Of a stretch of DNA of 64,000 bases, positions 52,205-62,095 are shown piece after piece. Every line of letters starts with the position of its first letter. The stretch's first letter is position 1. The DNA lies in contig DAOVPV010000003.1 of NCBI GenBank assembly GCA_030629005.1, forward strand, positions 1 to 64,000. Reading direction: 5' to 3'. Below the pieces are notes generated by a model, which searched no databases, was not told where the DNA came from, and saw only the letters and a list, made by a program, of their open reading frames with translations. This stretch comes from a bacterium. GTDB taxonomy: Bacteria > Babelota > Babeliae > Babelales > UASB340. The translations under genes and the position numbers were made by a program.

Positions 52205-54193
52205 ATGGATAAACATTTTGTACATTTACATCTTCACACAGAGTTTTCATTATTAGATGGAGCAATAAAAATAAATTCTCTTGTTGATATGGCAAAACAA
52301 CAAAAATGGAAAGCTGTTGGAATTTCTGATCACGGAAATATTTTTGGTGCCGTAAAGTTTTTTAAATCTGCAAAAAAAGCGGGTGTCAAGCCTATCCTTG
52401 GTACCGAAATGTATATGGCTCCTGATGTAAACATTAAAGATATAAATCAAAAATATTTTCATATTTTAATAATTGTACAAAATAAAATTGGTTATCAAAA
52501 TTTATGTCAACTTATGGCATTTGCACAAACAGACGGATATTACTTTAAACCAAGAATTGATTATAAAATTTTGCAAAAATATTCAGAAGGTTTAATTATA
52601 GGTACGGCATGTTTAGGTGGACATATACCACAACTATTAATGAAGAACGATTATGAACAAGCCTATCAACGCACTGAATGGCTTTTAGATATATTTGGTC
52701 AAGACCGGTTTTATACAGAAGTTCAACCTCATCCAGAAAAAGATCAAATAGAATTAAATAAAAAAATTTTTGAACTAAGTAAAAAATATAATACTAAAAC
52801 TATTGCAACATGCGATTCACACTATCTAACAAAAGAGGATTATTACGCTCACGAAGTTTTATTGGCTATTGGAACAAAAAAACAAATGTCCGATCCCAAA
52901 AGAATGACTTTTGGAAATTTTGAATGTCATGTAAAAACAACACAAGAAATGTTAGATTTTTTTCCCGACAATCCAGAAGTTGTTTGGAATACTGGTGAAA
53001 TCGCAGACAAATGTGAATTCGAATTTGAATTTGGAAAACTCTTTTTTCCTCAAAGCCCAATACCTAAAAAATACACCGAAGAAGAATTTTTCAAAAAATT
53101 ATCCCGAGACGGGCTCGAAGAATTCAACAAAGAAAACTTATTTCCAGAAGAAAAATACCCTGAATATGTAAAACGCCTCGAGTGGGAAATGAACACAATT
53201 ATTCAAATGGAATACATTGGATATTTTCTTGTTGTATCTGACTTTATAAGATGGGCAAAAGAACAAAGCATACCTGTTGGCCCCGGTCGAGGATCTGCTG
53301 CAGGTTCACTTGTTGCATGGTGTTTAAAAATTACAAACGTAGACCCAATAAAATACAATCTCCTCTTTGAACGTTTTTTAAACCCAGAACGTGTAAGTAT
53401 GCCCGATATTGATATCGACTTTTGTGTAGAACGAAGAGAAGAAGTAATAAATTACGTAAAAGATAAATATGGACACGATTGCGTCTGTCAAATAATCACC
53501 TTTGGAACCATGATGGCAAAAGGTGTAATTAAAGACGTAGCCCGTGCTCTCGGCTTTCCATTTCAAGATGCAAAAACACTAACCGATCTTATACCAAATC
53601 AATTAAAAATAAGTCTTCATGATTCAATAAAACAAGAGCCAAAATTAAAAGAAATGATCGATAACAACCCCAGTGTTAAAGAATTATTTGATATAAGTTT
53701 TAAACTAGAAGGCTTAACCCGTCACGCATCTAAACACGCGGCAGGTGTTGTTATTTCTCCAACACCATTAAAAGAAGTTCTACCACTATATATTCCATCA
53801 AAAGCATCTAATGAACTTGTTGTTCAATATGCGATGACAGAACTAGAAGAAGTTGGCTTTTTAAAAATGGACTTTCTGGGATTAAAAAACTTAACGGTTA
53901 TACAGGAAACACTAGAGGCAATAGAACAAAAATATAATATCAAAATTGATTTGGATAAAATAAATCTTGATGATGAAAAAACATTTGACTTACTAAGAGC
54001 TGGAAATACTAGCGGTGTTTTCCAATTTGAATCTGATGGCATTAAAGATGTTATGAGAAAACTAAGCCCACAAGCATTTGAAGATTTAATTGCCGTCAAC
54101 GCACTCTACCGTCCAGGACCACTAGGATCAGGCATGGTAGACGATTTTATAGAAAGAAGACACGGCCGCAAAAAAAACAACTTACATGTTTAA
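52205..54193 (+). CDS. dnaE: DNA polymerase III alpha subunit, N-terminal part (frameshifted)
   Basis: 662 residues: the PHP domain (HLHTEFSLLDGAIKI; GISDHGNIFGAVKF), then the palm with catalytic Asp residues in MPDIDIDF near residue 398, and fingers with HASKHAAGVVISP. The frame is lost at an A8 tract (54170-54177) after HGRKK and ends 6 codons later. Reading through with one base removed gives GRKKTTYMFKELEPILSETYG, the normal DnaE continuation. So this and the next entry are one gene of about 1,157 codons, either frameshifted, corrected by slippage on the A run, or miscounted in sequencing. Confidence 0.9.
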   Translation: MDKHFVHLHLHTEFSLLDGAIKINSLVDMAKQQKWKAVGISDHGNIFGAVKFFKSAKKAGVKPILGTEMYMAPDVNIKDINQKYFHILIIVQNKIGYQNLCQLMAFAQTDGYYFKPRIDYKILQKYSEGLIIGTACLGGHIPQLLMKNDYEQAYQRTEWLLDIFGQDRFYTEVQPHPEKDQIELNKKIFELSKKYNTKTIATCDSHYLTKEDYYAHEVLLAIGTKKQMSDPKRMTFGNFECHVKTTQEMLDFFPDNPEVVWNTGEIADKCEFEFEFGKLFFPQSPIPKKYTEEEFFKKLSRDGLEEFNKENLFPEEKYPEYVKRLEWEMNTIIQMEYIGYFLVVSDFIRWAKEQSIPVGPGRGSAAGSLVAWCLKITNVDPIKYNLLFERFLNPERVSMPDIDIDFCVERREEVINYVKDKYGHDCVCQIITFGTMMAKGVIKDVARALGFPFQDAKTLTDLIPNQLKISLHDSIKQEPKLKEMIDNNPSVKELFDISFKLEGLTRHASKHAAGVVISPTPLKEVLPLYIPSKASNELVVQYAMTELEEVGFLKMDFLGLKNLTVIQETLEAIEQKYNIKIDLDKINLDDEKTFDLLRAGNTSGVFQFESDGIKDVMRKLSPQAFEDLIAVNALYRPGPLGSGMVDDFIERRHGRKKNNLHV

Positions 54194-55679
54194 AGAGCTA
54201 GAACCAATACTATCGGAAACATACGGTGTTATTGTTTACCAAGAACAAGTTATGAAAATTGCATCAGCGATTGGTGGATACACACTTGGAGGCGCAGATA
54301 TTTTGCGCAGGGCCATGGGTAAGAAAAAAGTTGAAGTTATGGCAGAACAAAAAGAAATTTTTATCAAGGGAGCAAAAACTCAAAATTTTGATCAAAAAAA
54401 AGCTGCTGAGCTATTTGACCTTATGGCTTACTTTGCAGGATACGGTTTTAATAAATCGCACTCAACAGCATACGCTCTAATTGCATATCATACTGCATAT
54501 CTAAAAGCAAACTACCCTGCTGAATTTATGGCTGCATTAATATCTCACGAAACAAACGATCCAGATAAACTTACGTTTTATTTACAAGAAATAAAAGATA
54601 TGGAAATAAAAACAATCCCACCAAATGTTAATTCTTCAGAAATACAATTTAAAGCTAATAATAATAATGAAATACTATTTGGATTACAAGGTATAAAAAA
54701 CGTAGGCATCGCAGCATTAGAAAGCATTATAGAAATAAGAAAAGAAAAGCTATTTATAGATCTCATGGATTTTTGTAAAAGAGTCGATCTGCGTACAGTA
54801 AATAAAAGAGTAATAGAAAGTTTAGTTTACTCCGGGGCAATGGATACCTTCCCAGGAAACCGTGCCCAAAAAGTTGCGGAGCTGGATAAAATCATAAAAA
54901 TTGCAATTAATGCTAAAAAGGAAGCTGCAACAGGACAAACAAGCTTATTTAGTACTACAAAAAGTACAAATAACGGCAACAAAAGCATAGAGGATGTCTA
55001 TACCTTTGCTCCTCTGGAGGATTGGTCAGATAAAGAAAAACTCGAAAAAGAAAAAGAAATCGCAGGATTTTACTTAAGCTCACACCCCTTAGAAAATTAT
55101 CCTATTTTAAAATGGCTGGACGTTACCAAATTTCAAGATGGTTTAGAATTAGTTAAAGGTAATATAAAAAAAGAGCCTTTTGTTACTTGCTATGGATTAA
55201 TGCAAACCATCCGAGTAATAAGAACAAAAAAAGGTGATCTTATGGCCTTTGCTCAATTTGAAGATTTCTCCGGTCACGCAGAACTAATAATTTTTCCAAG
55301 CACATACAAAAAAACAGAAACTATGCTAAATGAATATAATATTTTTATTATTAAAGGCTTTGTCGATATAGCAAGCACAAACAAATGTAAAATTAAAGTA
55401 AATGAATTAATACCCGTAGAAACATTTGCAAGCTCTGTAAAAATACAAAGCCTAAATTTAAAGTTACCAAGCATTGTCAATGAAAGCACAATCGCACAAC
55501 TAAAAGAAAAAATTATAAAAGAAGGAAACACTCAGGAAGGTAACAAAACGTCCTTAAAAATAATGTTCCAAGAAAATAATAGAAATTTTATATTAGAGCA
55601 CAAAAATAAAGTTATATATAATAGTGATAATTTAAAATGTATAGAAAAACTAGGCGTTAAAATTCAAGTTATTATCTAA
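54186..55679 (+). CDS. dnaE: DNA polymerase III alpha subunit, C-terminal part
   Basis: 497 codons starting at an ATG just after the frameshift. It contains YGVIVYQEQVMKIA, GGYTLGGADILRRAMGKKK, FNKSHSTAYALIAYHTAYLK, the helix-hairpin-helix region (GLQGIKNVGIAALESI) and an OB fold (FVTCYGLMQTIRVI). No ribosome site precedes the ATG, so independent translation is unlikely. It makes up the rest of DnaE. The last 30 bases overlap the TPR gene on the other strand. Confidence 0.9.
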   Translation: MFKELEPILSETYGVIVYQEQVMKIASAIGGYTLGGADILRRAMGKKKVEVMAEQKEIFIKGAKTQNFDQKKAAELFDLMAYFAGYGFNKSHSTAYALIAYHTAYLKANYPAEFMAALISHETNDPDKLTFYLQEIKDMEIKTIPPNVNSSEIQFKANNNNEILFGLQGIKNVGIAALESIIEIRKEKLFIDLMDFCKRVDLRTVNKRVIESLVYSGAMDTFPGNRAQKVAELDKIIKIAINAKKEAATGQTSLFSTTKSTNNGNKSIEDVYTFAPLEDWSDKEKLEKEKEIAGFYLSSHPLENYPILKWLDVTKFQDGLELVKGNIKKEPFVTCYGLMQTIRVIRTKKGDLMAFAQFEDFSGHAELIIFPSTYKKTETMLNEYNIFIIKGFVDIASTNKCKIKVNELIPVETFASSVKIQSLNLKLPSIVNESTIAQLKEKIIKEGNTQEGNKTSLKIMFQENNRNFILEHKNKVIYNSDNLKCIEKLGVKIQVII

Positions 55680-56306
55680 GCAATGTTTTTTCATAAGATC
55701 GTACAATTCTTTATCCTTTTCTTTAAAAACTATTTTTAAAGAACCAATAACCCATTTATATTCATTTTTATCTTTTTTATTAGATAAAATTTCTTTATCA
55801 AAATATTTAGATTCTAAGTTATTTGAATTTACAGAAAAACTTATGATATTTTTTGCAAAATCCCAAACTTGATCTACATCAACTTCGTTCTCAGAAGCAA
55901 GATTTATTAGTTTATAGAAAAAGGCTTCGAATTTTTCCGACCATGCCAACAACAGATAAATTAAAATCAAGCTTTTCAAATTATTAATATTCTTAGGTTG
56001 TAAAGTTATAATATGCTCATAAACTGCAGCTGCGGCCAAAAACTTTCTTTCTTTTTTATATAAATATGCAGCTTGAGAGTATTTTTCTATAGCCAAATCA
56101 TCCTGCAATGCCCACAAAATATCGCCTTCCACTTGTAAAACATATCCTTTATCATTTAATGAATAGGCTATTAATCTATAAAGATTTAAGGCTTTTTCCT
56201 TTTCTCGCCTAGAAATAAGTTCCGCAAGTTTAAACCACGCAACACAAGAGTTTTTTAAACTGGCATTTTTAGATAAATCATTACTAGAGCTTGTATGACA
56301 TATCAT
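55650..56306 (-). CDS. Tetratricopeptide-like helical protein
   Basis: 218 residues, no signal peptide. Helical hairpins typical of TPR: AWFKLAELISRREKEKALNL, AIEKYSQAAYLYKKERKFLAAAAVYEHIITLQPKN and the following LLLAWSEKFEAFFYKLI. Probably a cytoplasmic protein-interaction scaffold. GAGGAG upstream of ATG. It overlaps the end of dnaE tail to tail. Confidence 0.65.
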   Translation of the reverse strand: MICHTSSSNDLSKNASLKNSCVAWFKLAELISRREKEKALNLYRLIAYSLNDKGYVLQVEGDILWALQDDLAIEKYSQAAYLYKKERKFLAAAAVYEHIITLQPKNINNLKSLILIYLLLAWSEKFEAFFYKLINLASENEVDVDQVWDFAKNIISFSVNSNNLESKYFDKEILSNKKDKNEYKWVIGSLKIVFKEKDKELYDLMKKHCLDNNLNFNA

Positions 56307-56509
56307 TAAACACTCCTCTTTCTGATTTGTATTTTAACTAATTTATGATCTTTATTTTTTTATAAAAAACAAGCTATCATTTTTTATATACAAGTCTCAA
56401 TAAATAATCAATTATTATATTAATTTGAAATAGAAATTAAGCGTGCTATAATTTCATGTTCAAATTAATAAACCATAATTTTAATTATAAAACACAATTA
56501 TAAAATAAA

Positions 56510-58039
56510 ATGATCCAAAAACAAACTTGGCTTAACAAAAAATTATTAGCGATAGCAGGCGGCGGAAAAGAAAAAATAAACCGCCAAAAAAGTCTTGGAA
56601 AGCTAACCGCACGAGAGCGAATTGAAATTATTCTGGATACAGACACATTTGAAGAAATAGATCAACTAGTAACATCACCTTTTTCTAATAAAAAAAATTA
56701 CACCGATGGAATTGTTACTGGATTTGGAAAAATCAACAATCAAAACGTTGCCATATACTCTCAAGACTTCACACTAAATGGTGGTTCTCTTGGAATAAAT
56801 CATGCTAAAAAAATCTGTAAAATTATGGATATGGCTGCAAAAACAGGTTGCCCGATCATAGGAATAATCGATTCCGGTGGAGCCAGAATACAAGAAGGAA
56901 TACATGGTCTATCTGGCTTTGGAGACGTTTTTTTTAGAAATGTAAGATACTCAGGAATTATTCCACAAATATCAATAATACTTGGTCCATGTGCCGGAGG
57001 CGCAGTCTACTCACCAGCATTAACAGATTTTATATTTACCACAGAAAACATAAGTCAGCTTTTCATTACCGGCCCAAATATAATAAAAGAAACAATGCAC
57101 CAAGAAATTACTAAAGAAGAACTTGGAGGTGCAAAAATACATAATACCAAATCAGGCGTTGCACATTTTTTATGCAAAACTGAAGAAGAATGTTTTGATA
57201 AAGTCAAAAACTTATTAAACTACATACCTGCAAATTATCTAGATCAAAAGAGTTCTAGTTTTGATTTTGTAGAACCTATAAATACAAATTTAGAAACCAT
57301 TGTTCCTACAAACAACAATAAAGCATACGACATCAAAGATTTAATTTCTCTAATCTTTGATAAAGAAAGCTTTTTTGAAATTCAAGAACAATTTGCAACA
57401 AATATAATTATAGGTCTTGCAACATTAAATGGATTTACAACAGGAATTGTTGCTAATCAACCACTAATAAAAGCTGGTGCAATTGATATTGATGCTTCAG
57501 AAAAAGCTGCCCGCTTTATTCGATTTTGTGATAGTTTTTCTATACCAATAATATCTTTGGTCGATGTACCAGGTTTTTTACCAGGAGTCGAACAAGAACA
57601 CAATGGTATAATTAGACGTGGCGCAAAATTATTATACGCATATGCAGAAGCCACAGTCCCAAAAATTACCTTAATTTTAAGAAAAGCATTTGGAGGTGCA
57701 TACATTGTTATGGGTAGCAAACAATTGGGCGCTGATTTTAATTTTGCCTGGCCAAATGCTCAAATCGCCGTACTTGGAGCTAAAGGTGCAACAACAATAT
57801 TACATAAAAGTGAACTAAACAAAGAACAAGATTTAGAAACAAAAAAACAACTCGAAGCAAATCTAATTAAAGATTATGAAGAGAAATATCTAAACCCTTT
57901 TGCAGCCGCAGAAAATGGATATATCGATGCCATTATAGAACCAACAGCGACAAGAAAACATCTTATTTCTGCATTGCAAATAACAGAGTCAAAGGTTGAA
58001 AAACTTCCTGCAAAAAAACACGGTAATATACCGTTGTAA
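56510..58039 (+). CDS. Acyl-CoA carboxylase carboxyltransferase subunit
   Basis: 509 residues, the length of propionyl-CoA carboxylase beta. Motifs: LTARERIEIILD, IIDSGGARIQEGIHGLSGFG, GPCAGGAVYSPALTDFIF, VDVPGFLPGVEQE and LRKAFGGAYIVMGSK. It moves CO2 from carboxybiotin to an acyl-CoA. It may supply malonyl-CoA for the fab genes or act on propionyl-/methylmalonyl-CoA; the biotin-carboxylase partner is not in the window. No clear ribosome site. Confidence 0.88.
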   Translation: MIQKQTWLNKKLLAIAGGGKEKINRQKSLGKLTARERIEIILDTDTFEEIDQLVTSPFSNKKNYTDGIVTGFGKINNQNVAIYSQDFTLNGGSLGINHAKKICKIMDMAAKTGCPIIGIIDSGGARIQEGIHGLSGFGDVFFRNVRYSGIIPQISIILGPCAGGAVYSPALTDFIFTTENISQLFITGPNIIKETMHQEITKEELGGAKIHNTKSGVAHFLCKTEEECFDKVKNLLNYIPANYLDQKSSSFDFVEPINTNLETIVPTNNNKAYDIKDLISLIFDKESFFEIQEQFATNIIIGLATLNGFTTGIVANQPLIKAGAIDIDASEKAARFIRFCDSFSIPIISLVDVPGFLPGVEQEHNGIIRRGAKLLYAYAEATVPKITLILRKAFGGAYIVMGSKQLGADFNFAWPNAQIAVLGAKGATTILHKSELNKEQDLETKKQLEANLIKDYEEKYLNPFAAAENGYIDAIIEPTATRKHLISALQITESKVEKLPAKKHGNIPL

Positions 58040-58165
58040 AAAAAAGATAAGTATAAGTTCATTAATTCGGCTCCAAAATGTTAATATTATTAAGAACTCT
58101 TAGAAGTTTAAGTTCATTTGCTACTTCTTCTTAATTTTAAGATTAAAAATTTGGAGCTTATTCTC

Positions 58166-58837
58166 ATGTTTAAATTTAATAAAAAACTCTCAAAACTACT
58201 TATAATTTTTTCAATATTACTGGCATCAGGGCTTGGCTATTATTATTTTTCTAAACAAACAAAAGAAAAAGTAATTTCAAGCAAATTCGATTTAAGCCAA
58301 CCCGATTCTAGACCAGAAATTATTCCAGGAAAAATTATCACACTAAAAAGATTTCGTCCTGAATATTTTAAAGATTACTGTAATATGAAAAAACACCCAC
58401 TAGTTTTAAAGCCACTATATTATCCAGAAAAAACTAGCTACAAATTAATCGAACATAATTTAAAACAAGATCTTGAAAGAGAACGTAAAGGCATTGTGTT
58501 TTTATATGCAATATTTGATAATAAAGATAATAGAATTGTTGGTTCAATAGAAATTAGAGAATTCGATAGCAATGGAGAATTCACTTGCTGGATTAATCCC
58601 CAATATTGGGGAAAAGGGAGATTACAAGAAGCTGTAAAATTAATAACTCAAGAATATTTCAAATTATTTAAAGACAAAGATAAATTTAATGCCCATATTG
58701 AAATGTGGAATTTAAGAAGTTTTTTTGCATTAAAAAAAGCAGGATTTAAACTTATAGACACATTCCATTTTAAAGACCAGCCATCTCGATACCTTCTAGA
58801 ATTTTATAGACCAAACATCACAAGCATAGAAAATTAA
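58166..58837 (+). CDS. Membrane-anchored GNAT acetyltransferase-like protein 1
   Basis: 223 residues from the ATG at 58166 (GGAG upstream). An N-terminal anchor (LSKLLIIFSILLASGLGYYYF) is joined to a RimJ/RimL-type GNAT domain: ITLKRFRPEYFKDYCNM, IVGSIEIREFD, CWINPQYWGKGRLQEAVKLI (acetyl-CoA-binding region) and NLRSFFALKKAGFKL. The domain should lie outside the cytoplasm if the anchor is N-in, which would be odd for an acetyl-CoA enzyme. Tandem paralogue of the next gene. Confidence 0.75.
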   Translation: MFKFNKKLSKLLIIFSILLASGLGYYYFSKQTKEKVISSKFDLSQPDSRPEIIPGKIITLKRFRPEYFKDYCNMKKHPLVLKPLYYPEKTSYKLIEHNLKQDLERERKGIVFLYAIFDNKDNRIVGSIEIREFDSNGEFTCWINPQYWGKGRLQEAVKLITQEYFKLFKDKDKFNAHIEMWNLRSFFALKKAGFKLIDTFHFKDQPSRYLLEFYRPNITSIEN

Positions 58838-58931
58838 TATCTGAATAATATTAAAATCTTGCCCATATAAGTCTAAATATTTAAACTTAAAATTAATTTC
58901 AGCTTCTATATAAATAATATTGGGGGAATTT

Positions 58932-59654
58932 ATGTTTAAAATTAATAAAAAAATATTAAAAATATTATTAATAGCTATTGTACTATCAGCATTAACTGTA
59001 GGCAGTTACTTTTATTTTTCCAAACAAACGACATCAAAAATTGCAACTACAAAACCATCTTTTGAATTTAGCCATCCCGACACAAGACCTGAAGTTATAT
59101 CCGGAAAAATTGTAACACTAAAAAGGATCCGGCCAGAATATTATAAAGATTACTTTAATATGGTAAACGATCCACAAGTTCTAAAACAACTCCCCTGGTC
59201 TAAAAAAATAAACTTTAATTTCATAAAATGGTATTTAGATGATGAACTCAATCGAGAAAAGAATAGATTAACTTTTATATACATGGTTTTTGATAATAAA
59301 GACAATAGGCTTGTAGGCTCTATCGAAGTTAGAGAATTTGACCCAGAAGATGACTCTGGCAACTTTGGCTGCTGGCTTAACTCAAAATATTGGGGAGACG
59401 GAAGACTGCAAGAAGCAGCTAAATTGTTAGCATCTGAATATTTTAAAATATATAAAAACATAGATAAATTTAATGCATACGTTGATATGGATAATTTACG
59501 AAGTTATTTTGGACTAAAAAAGGCTGGATTCAAATTAGTTAAAATCTTACACTCTAAAAATAAGCCCGATCAATACTTACTTGAATATTATAGAGAACAA
59601 ACAAGTCAACCTGTTTTAAATAATTCAAAAAGTAGTACACTAAATCCAGACTAA
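58932..59654 (+). CDS. Membrane-anchored GNAT acetyltransferase-like protein 2
   Basis: 240 residues from the ATG at 58932 (GGGGGA upstream). Same architecture as the previous gene: anchor (ILKILLIAIVLSALTVGSYFYF), the shared SKQTTSK-type spacer, PDTRPEVISGKIVTLKRIRPE, then the GNAT core with CWLNSKYWGDGRLQEAAKLL and NLRSYFGLKKAGFKL. Clearly a tandem duplication, more similar in the catalytic domain than in the anchor. Substrate unknown. Confidence 0.75.
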   Translation: MFKINKKILKILLIAIVLSALTVGSYFYFSKQTTSKIATTKPSFEFSHPDTRPEVISGKIVTLKRIRPEYYKDYFNMVNDPQVLKQLPWSKKINFNFIKWYLDDELNREKNRLTFIYMVFDNKDNRLVGSIEVREFDPEDDSGNFGCWLNSKYWGDGRLQEAAKLLASEYFKIYKNIDKFNAYVDMDNLRSYFGLKKAGFKLVKILHSKNKPDQYLLEYYREQTSQPVLNNSKSSTLNPD

Positions 59655-59690
59655 AATTAATAATTTAATAATTTCAAATTAGGTAAAAAT

Positions 59691-60803
59691 ATGACAAAAC
59701 AGTCAACACCAACAGATGCGCCAGAATTGACCACCCTACTAATTGGCGTACATGCGCCATACAATCACATACGCCCAATAGAACAGCACTACGACGAATT
59801 TATAAATCTAGCAAGAGCAATTAATCTAAAATACGAACAGACCCTTTTTATAAAAGCCCGAAAAATAGATAAAGCCATGTTTTTCACCAAAGGAAAGCTC
59901 TTAGACTTAAAAAAATATTGCGATGATAATAAAATAGAAGAAATCGTAATTTCTGAAATATTAACTCCCTTACAAGAGCGCAACTTAGAAGATTTTTTAG
60001 GATGTACCGTTTGGGATAGAGAGAAGTTAATATTAGAAATATTCAAGCAGTCTGCTATAACAGCAGAAGGGAAAATTCAAGTAAAAATGGCCGAAATCGA
60101 TTTTTTAAAAAGCCGCATGTCTGGCAAAGGCATAGAGTTAGCACAACAAGAAGGTATGATTGGCTCAAAGGGTCCAGGAGAAACTGCAAAGGAAATGTTA
60201 AAACAACACTTTGCAATTCAATCCCACAAAGCAAAAAAACGGCTTCAAACTTTAAAAAAAAGTAGAGATACCCAAAGAAAAAGACGCCTTGAAAGCAAAA
60301 TTCCTTTAATATCATTGGTCGGCTATACAAATGCAGGTAAGTCTAGTTTGTTAAACATAATTACCAAAAGCAAAACTTTGGTTGAAGATAAATTATTTGC
60401 AACACTTGACACAACAACTAGAGAACTATTTATCGACAGTAAAAAAATTGGTCTAATTTCTGACACGGTTGGTTTTATAAATCAATTACCACACCATTTA
60501 ATAGAAGCATTTAAATCCACACTTGATGAGTTAAAGTATGCATTATTACTGCTTCATGTAATTGATGCAAGCAATGAAACATGGCAAAACCAAGTTAAAG
60601 TTGTAAATAAAACATTACACGATTTGGAAATCGACCAAGAAATTCTTCATGTATTTAATAAAATTGATAAATTAAATGAACAAGAGCTAGCTCTATTAAA
60701 AATAGAAACCGAAGATATATCACCAAAAGTATTTATACACACAAAAAGCAAAGATGGACTGAGAGAATTAATTAAATTTTTAAGTAAATATAAGTTTAAG
60801 TAA
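59691..60803 (+). CDS. hflX: Ribosome-associated GTPase HflX
   Basis: 370 residues. The N-terminal HflX domain and a coiled helix pair (MSGKGIELAQQEG..GPGETAKEM) precede the G domain: G1 GYTNAGKSS near residue 208, G2 LFATLDTTTRE, G3 DTVGFINQLP, G4 NKID. Splits or rescues stalled ribosomes. AGGTAAA precedes ATG. Confidence 0.94.
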   Translation: MTKQSTPTDAPELTTLLIGVHAPYNHIRPIEQHYDEFINLARAINLKYEQTLFIKARKIDKAMFFTKGKLLDLKKYCDDNKIEEIVISEILTPLQERNLEDFLGCTVWDREKLILEIFKQSAITAEGKIQVKMAEIDFLKSRMSGKGIELAQQEGMIGSKGPGETAKEMLKQHFAIQSHKAKKRLQTLKKSRDTQRKRRLESKIPLISLVGYTNAGKSSLLNIITKSKTLVEDKLFATLDTTTRELFIDSKKIGLISDTVGFINQLPHHLIEAFKSTLDELKYALLLLHVIDASNETWQNQVKVVNKTLHDLEIDQEILHVFNKIDKLNEQELALLKIETEDISPKVFIHTKSKDGLRELIKFLSKYKFK

Positions 60804-60938
60804 AAAATTTTAGTAAAACAAAAAACAAAATCCCCAATTGAATTCACTACTAACAAGCAAACTTGTTCTTTAAAATAAACAAACCCAAAACAACTATAAA
60901 ATAACTATAAATTTTAATTAAAAAACAGGAGATAAAAA

Positions 60939-61940
60939 ATGAAAAACATCGCCATCAATGGATTTGGTAGAATCGGTAGAGCATTTTTACGAGCCGTATT
61001 ACTCGATGAAAAAGCCAAACAAGAATTAAATATCTGTGCCATAAATATAGGACCTGGAGATCCAGATTCAACAGCTTTACTTTTTAAATATGATTCTGTT
61101 TTTGGAGAATATCATAACAACGTAAAATATAAGGATGGGCACTTGGATGTTAATGGATATAAAATAAAAATATTAACAGAACTCGATCCATTAAAAACAA
61201 ATTGGAGTGCCTTTAACATTGATTGGGTTATAGAAGCTACAGGAAAATTTTGTAAAAAAATTGATGCTGAAAAACATTTAACCGCTGGTACTAAAAAAGT
61301 TCTAATCACTGCTCCAGCTATAGACGAAGATATAACAATTATCCCTGGTGTAAATAGTTCTGAATATGATAATTCAAAACATAACATTGTATCATTGGGA
61401 AGCTGTACCGCAAACTGTTTTGCTCCAATTATAAAAGTATTAAAAGAAAATTTCACTCTTATCGGCGGGCTAATGACAACAATCCATTCATATACCAATG
61501 ATCAAGTTCTTTTGGATATTGAACACAAAGATCCACGTAGAGCTAGAGCTGCTGCAATAAATATAATACCAACCGCAACAGGAGCCGGCAAAGTAATCAC
61601 AAAAATATATCCAGAATTAATGGGAAAAATAAAAGCAAAATCAATCAGAGTTCCAACTCCAAATATTTCTCTTGTTGATTTCACATTCTCAACAAAAGAA
61701 GAATTAACTAATGAAAAAATAAACAATCTATTTAAAAATTATTCACAAAAACAACTAAAAAATATTTTGGAATATTGCGAACAACCGCTAGTATCAAGTG
61801 ACTTCATACAAAACCCACATTCCTGCATTATAGATAGCTTATTAACAGAAAGCATTGGTAGGCTTTCTAAGGTTTTTGGCTGGTACGATAACGAATTTGG
61901 ATATTCTTGCCGACTAAAGGATTTTTTACTTCACATATAA
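60939..61940 (+). CDS. gap: Glyceraldehyde-3-phosphate dehydrogenase
   Basis: 333 residues. NAD site INGFGRIGRAFLRAV at the start and the catalytic Cys in SLGSCTANCFAP near residue 153 (family SCTTNC). The binding loop and C-terminal WYDNEFGYS are present. Makes 1,3-bisphosphoglycerate, the substrate of the Pgk encoded at 25161. CAGGAG upstream. The coenzyme loop has INIGPGDPDS in place of the more usual IND residues, which could affect cofactor preference. Confidence 0.95.
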   Translation: MKNIAINGFGRIGRAFLRAVLLDEKAKQELNICAINIGPGDPDSTALLFKYDSVFGEYHNNVKYKDGHLDVNGYKIKILTELDPLKTNWSAFNIDWVIEATGKFCKKIDAEKHLTAGTKKVLITAPAIDEDITIIPGVNSSEYDNSKHNIVSLGSCTANCFAPIIKVLKENFTLIGGLMTTIHSYTNDQVLLDIEHKDPRRARAAAINIIPTATGAGKVITKIYPELMGKIKAKSIRVPTPNISLVDFTFSTKEELTNEKINNLFKNYSQKQLKNILEYCEQPLVSSDFIQNPHSCIIDSLLTESIGRLSKVFGWYDNEFGYSCRLKDFLLHI

Positions 61941-61970
61941 AAAAAGTTAAGCTAGACTACAATCAATAAA

Positions 61971-61991
61971 TCAGAAAAAACACTTAATATT
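61971..61991 (+). repeat. Decayed copy of the 21-base motif (intergenic)
   Basis: 17 of 21 positions match, between gap and tRNA-Met. Two of the four changes are in the palindrome. Confidence 0.45.
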
Positions 61992-62018
61992 ATTGAAATA
62001 ATCATTGAAAATTTGGCG

Positions 62019-62095
62019 GGGCCCATAGCTCAGTTGGTCAGAGCAGTCGGCTCATAACCGAAAGGTCCCAGGTTCGAGTCCTGGTGGGCCCACCA
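62019..62095 (+). tRNA. tRNA-Met (anticodon CAT)
   Basis: A full cloverleaf. The acceptor stem GGGCCCA/TGGGCCC is perfect, with encoded ACCA at 62092-62095. D arm AGCTC..GAGC, anticodon loop CTCATAA with CAT at 62053-62055, and T arm TCCCAGG-TTCGAGT-CCTGG. The anticodon stem top pair is G-A, otherwise intact. The paired first base argues against an initiator tRNA. Elongator Met is likeliest; a tRNA-Ile read after lysidine modification is the alternative. Confidence 0.93.

Noticed and set aside
54170-54177. Programmed -1 frameshift in dnaE
   Set aside because: The downstream frame is reached by +1 or -2, not -1, and no stimulatory stem is evident; slippage or sequencing error fits better.
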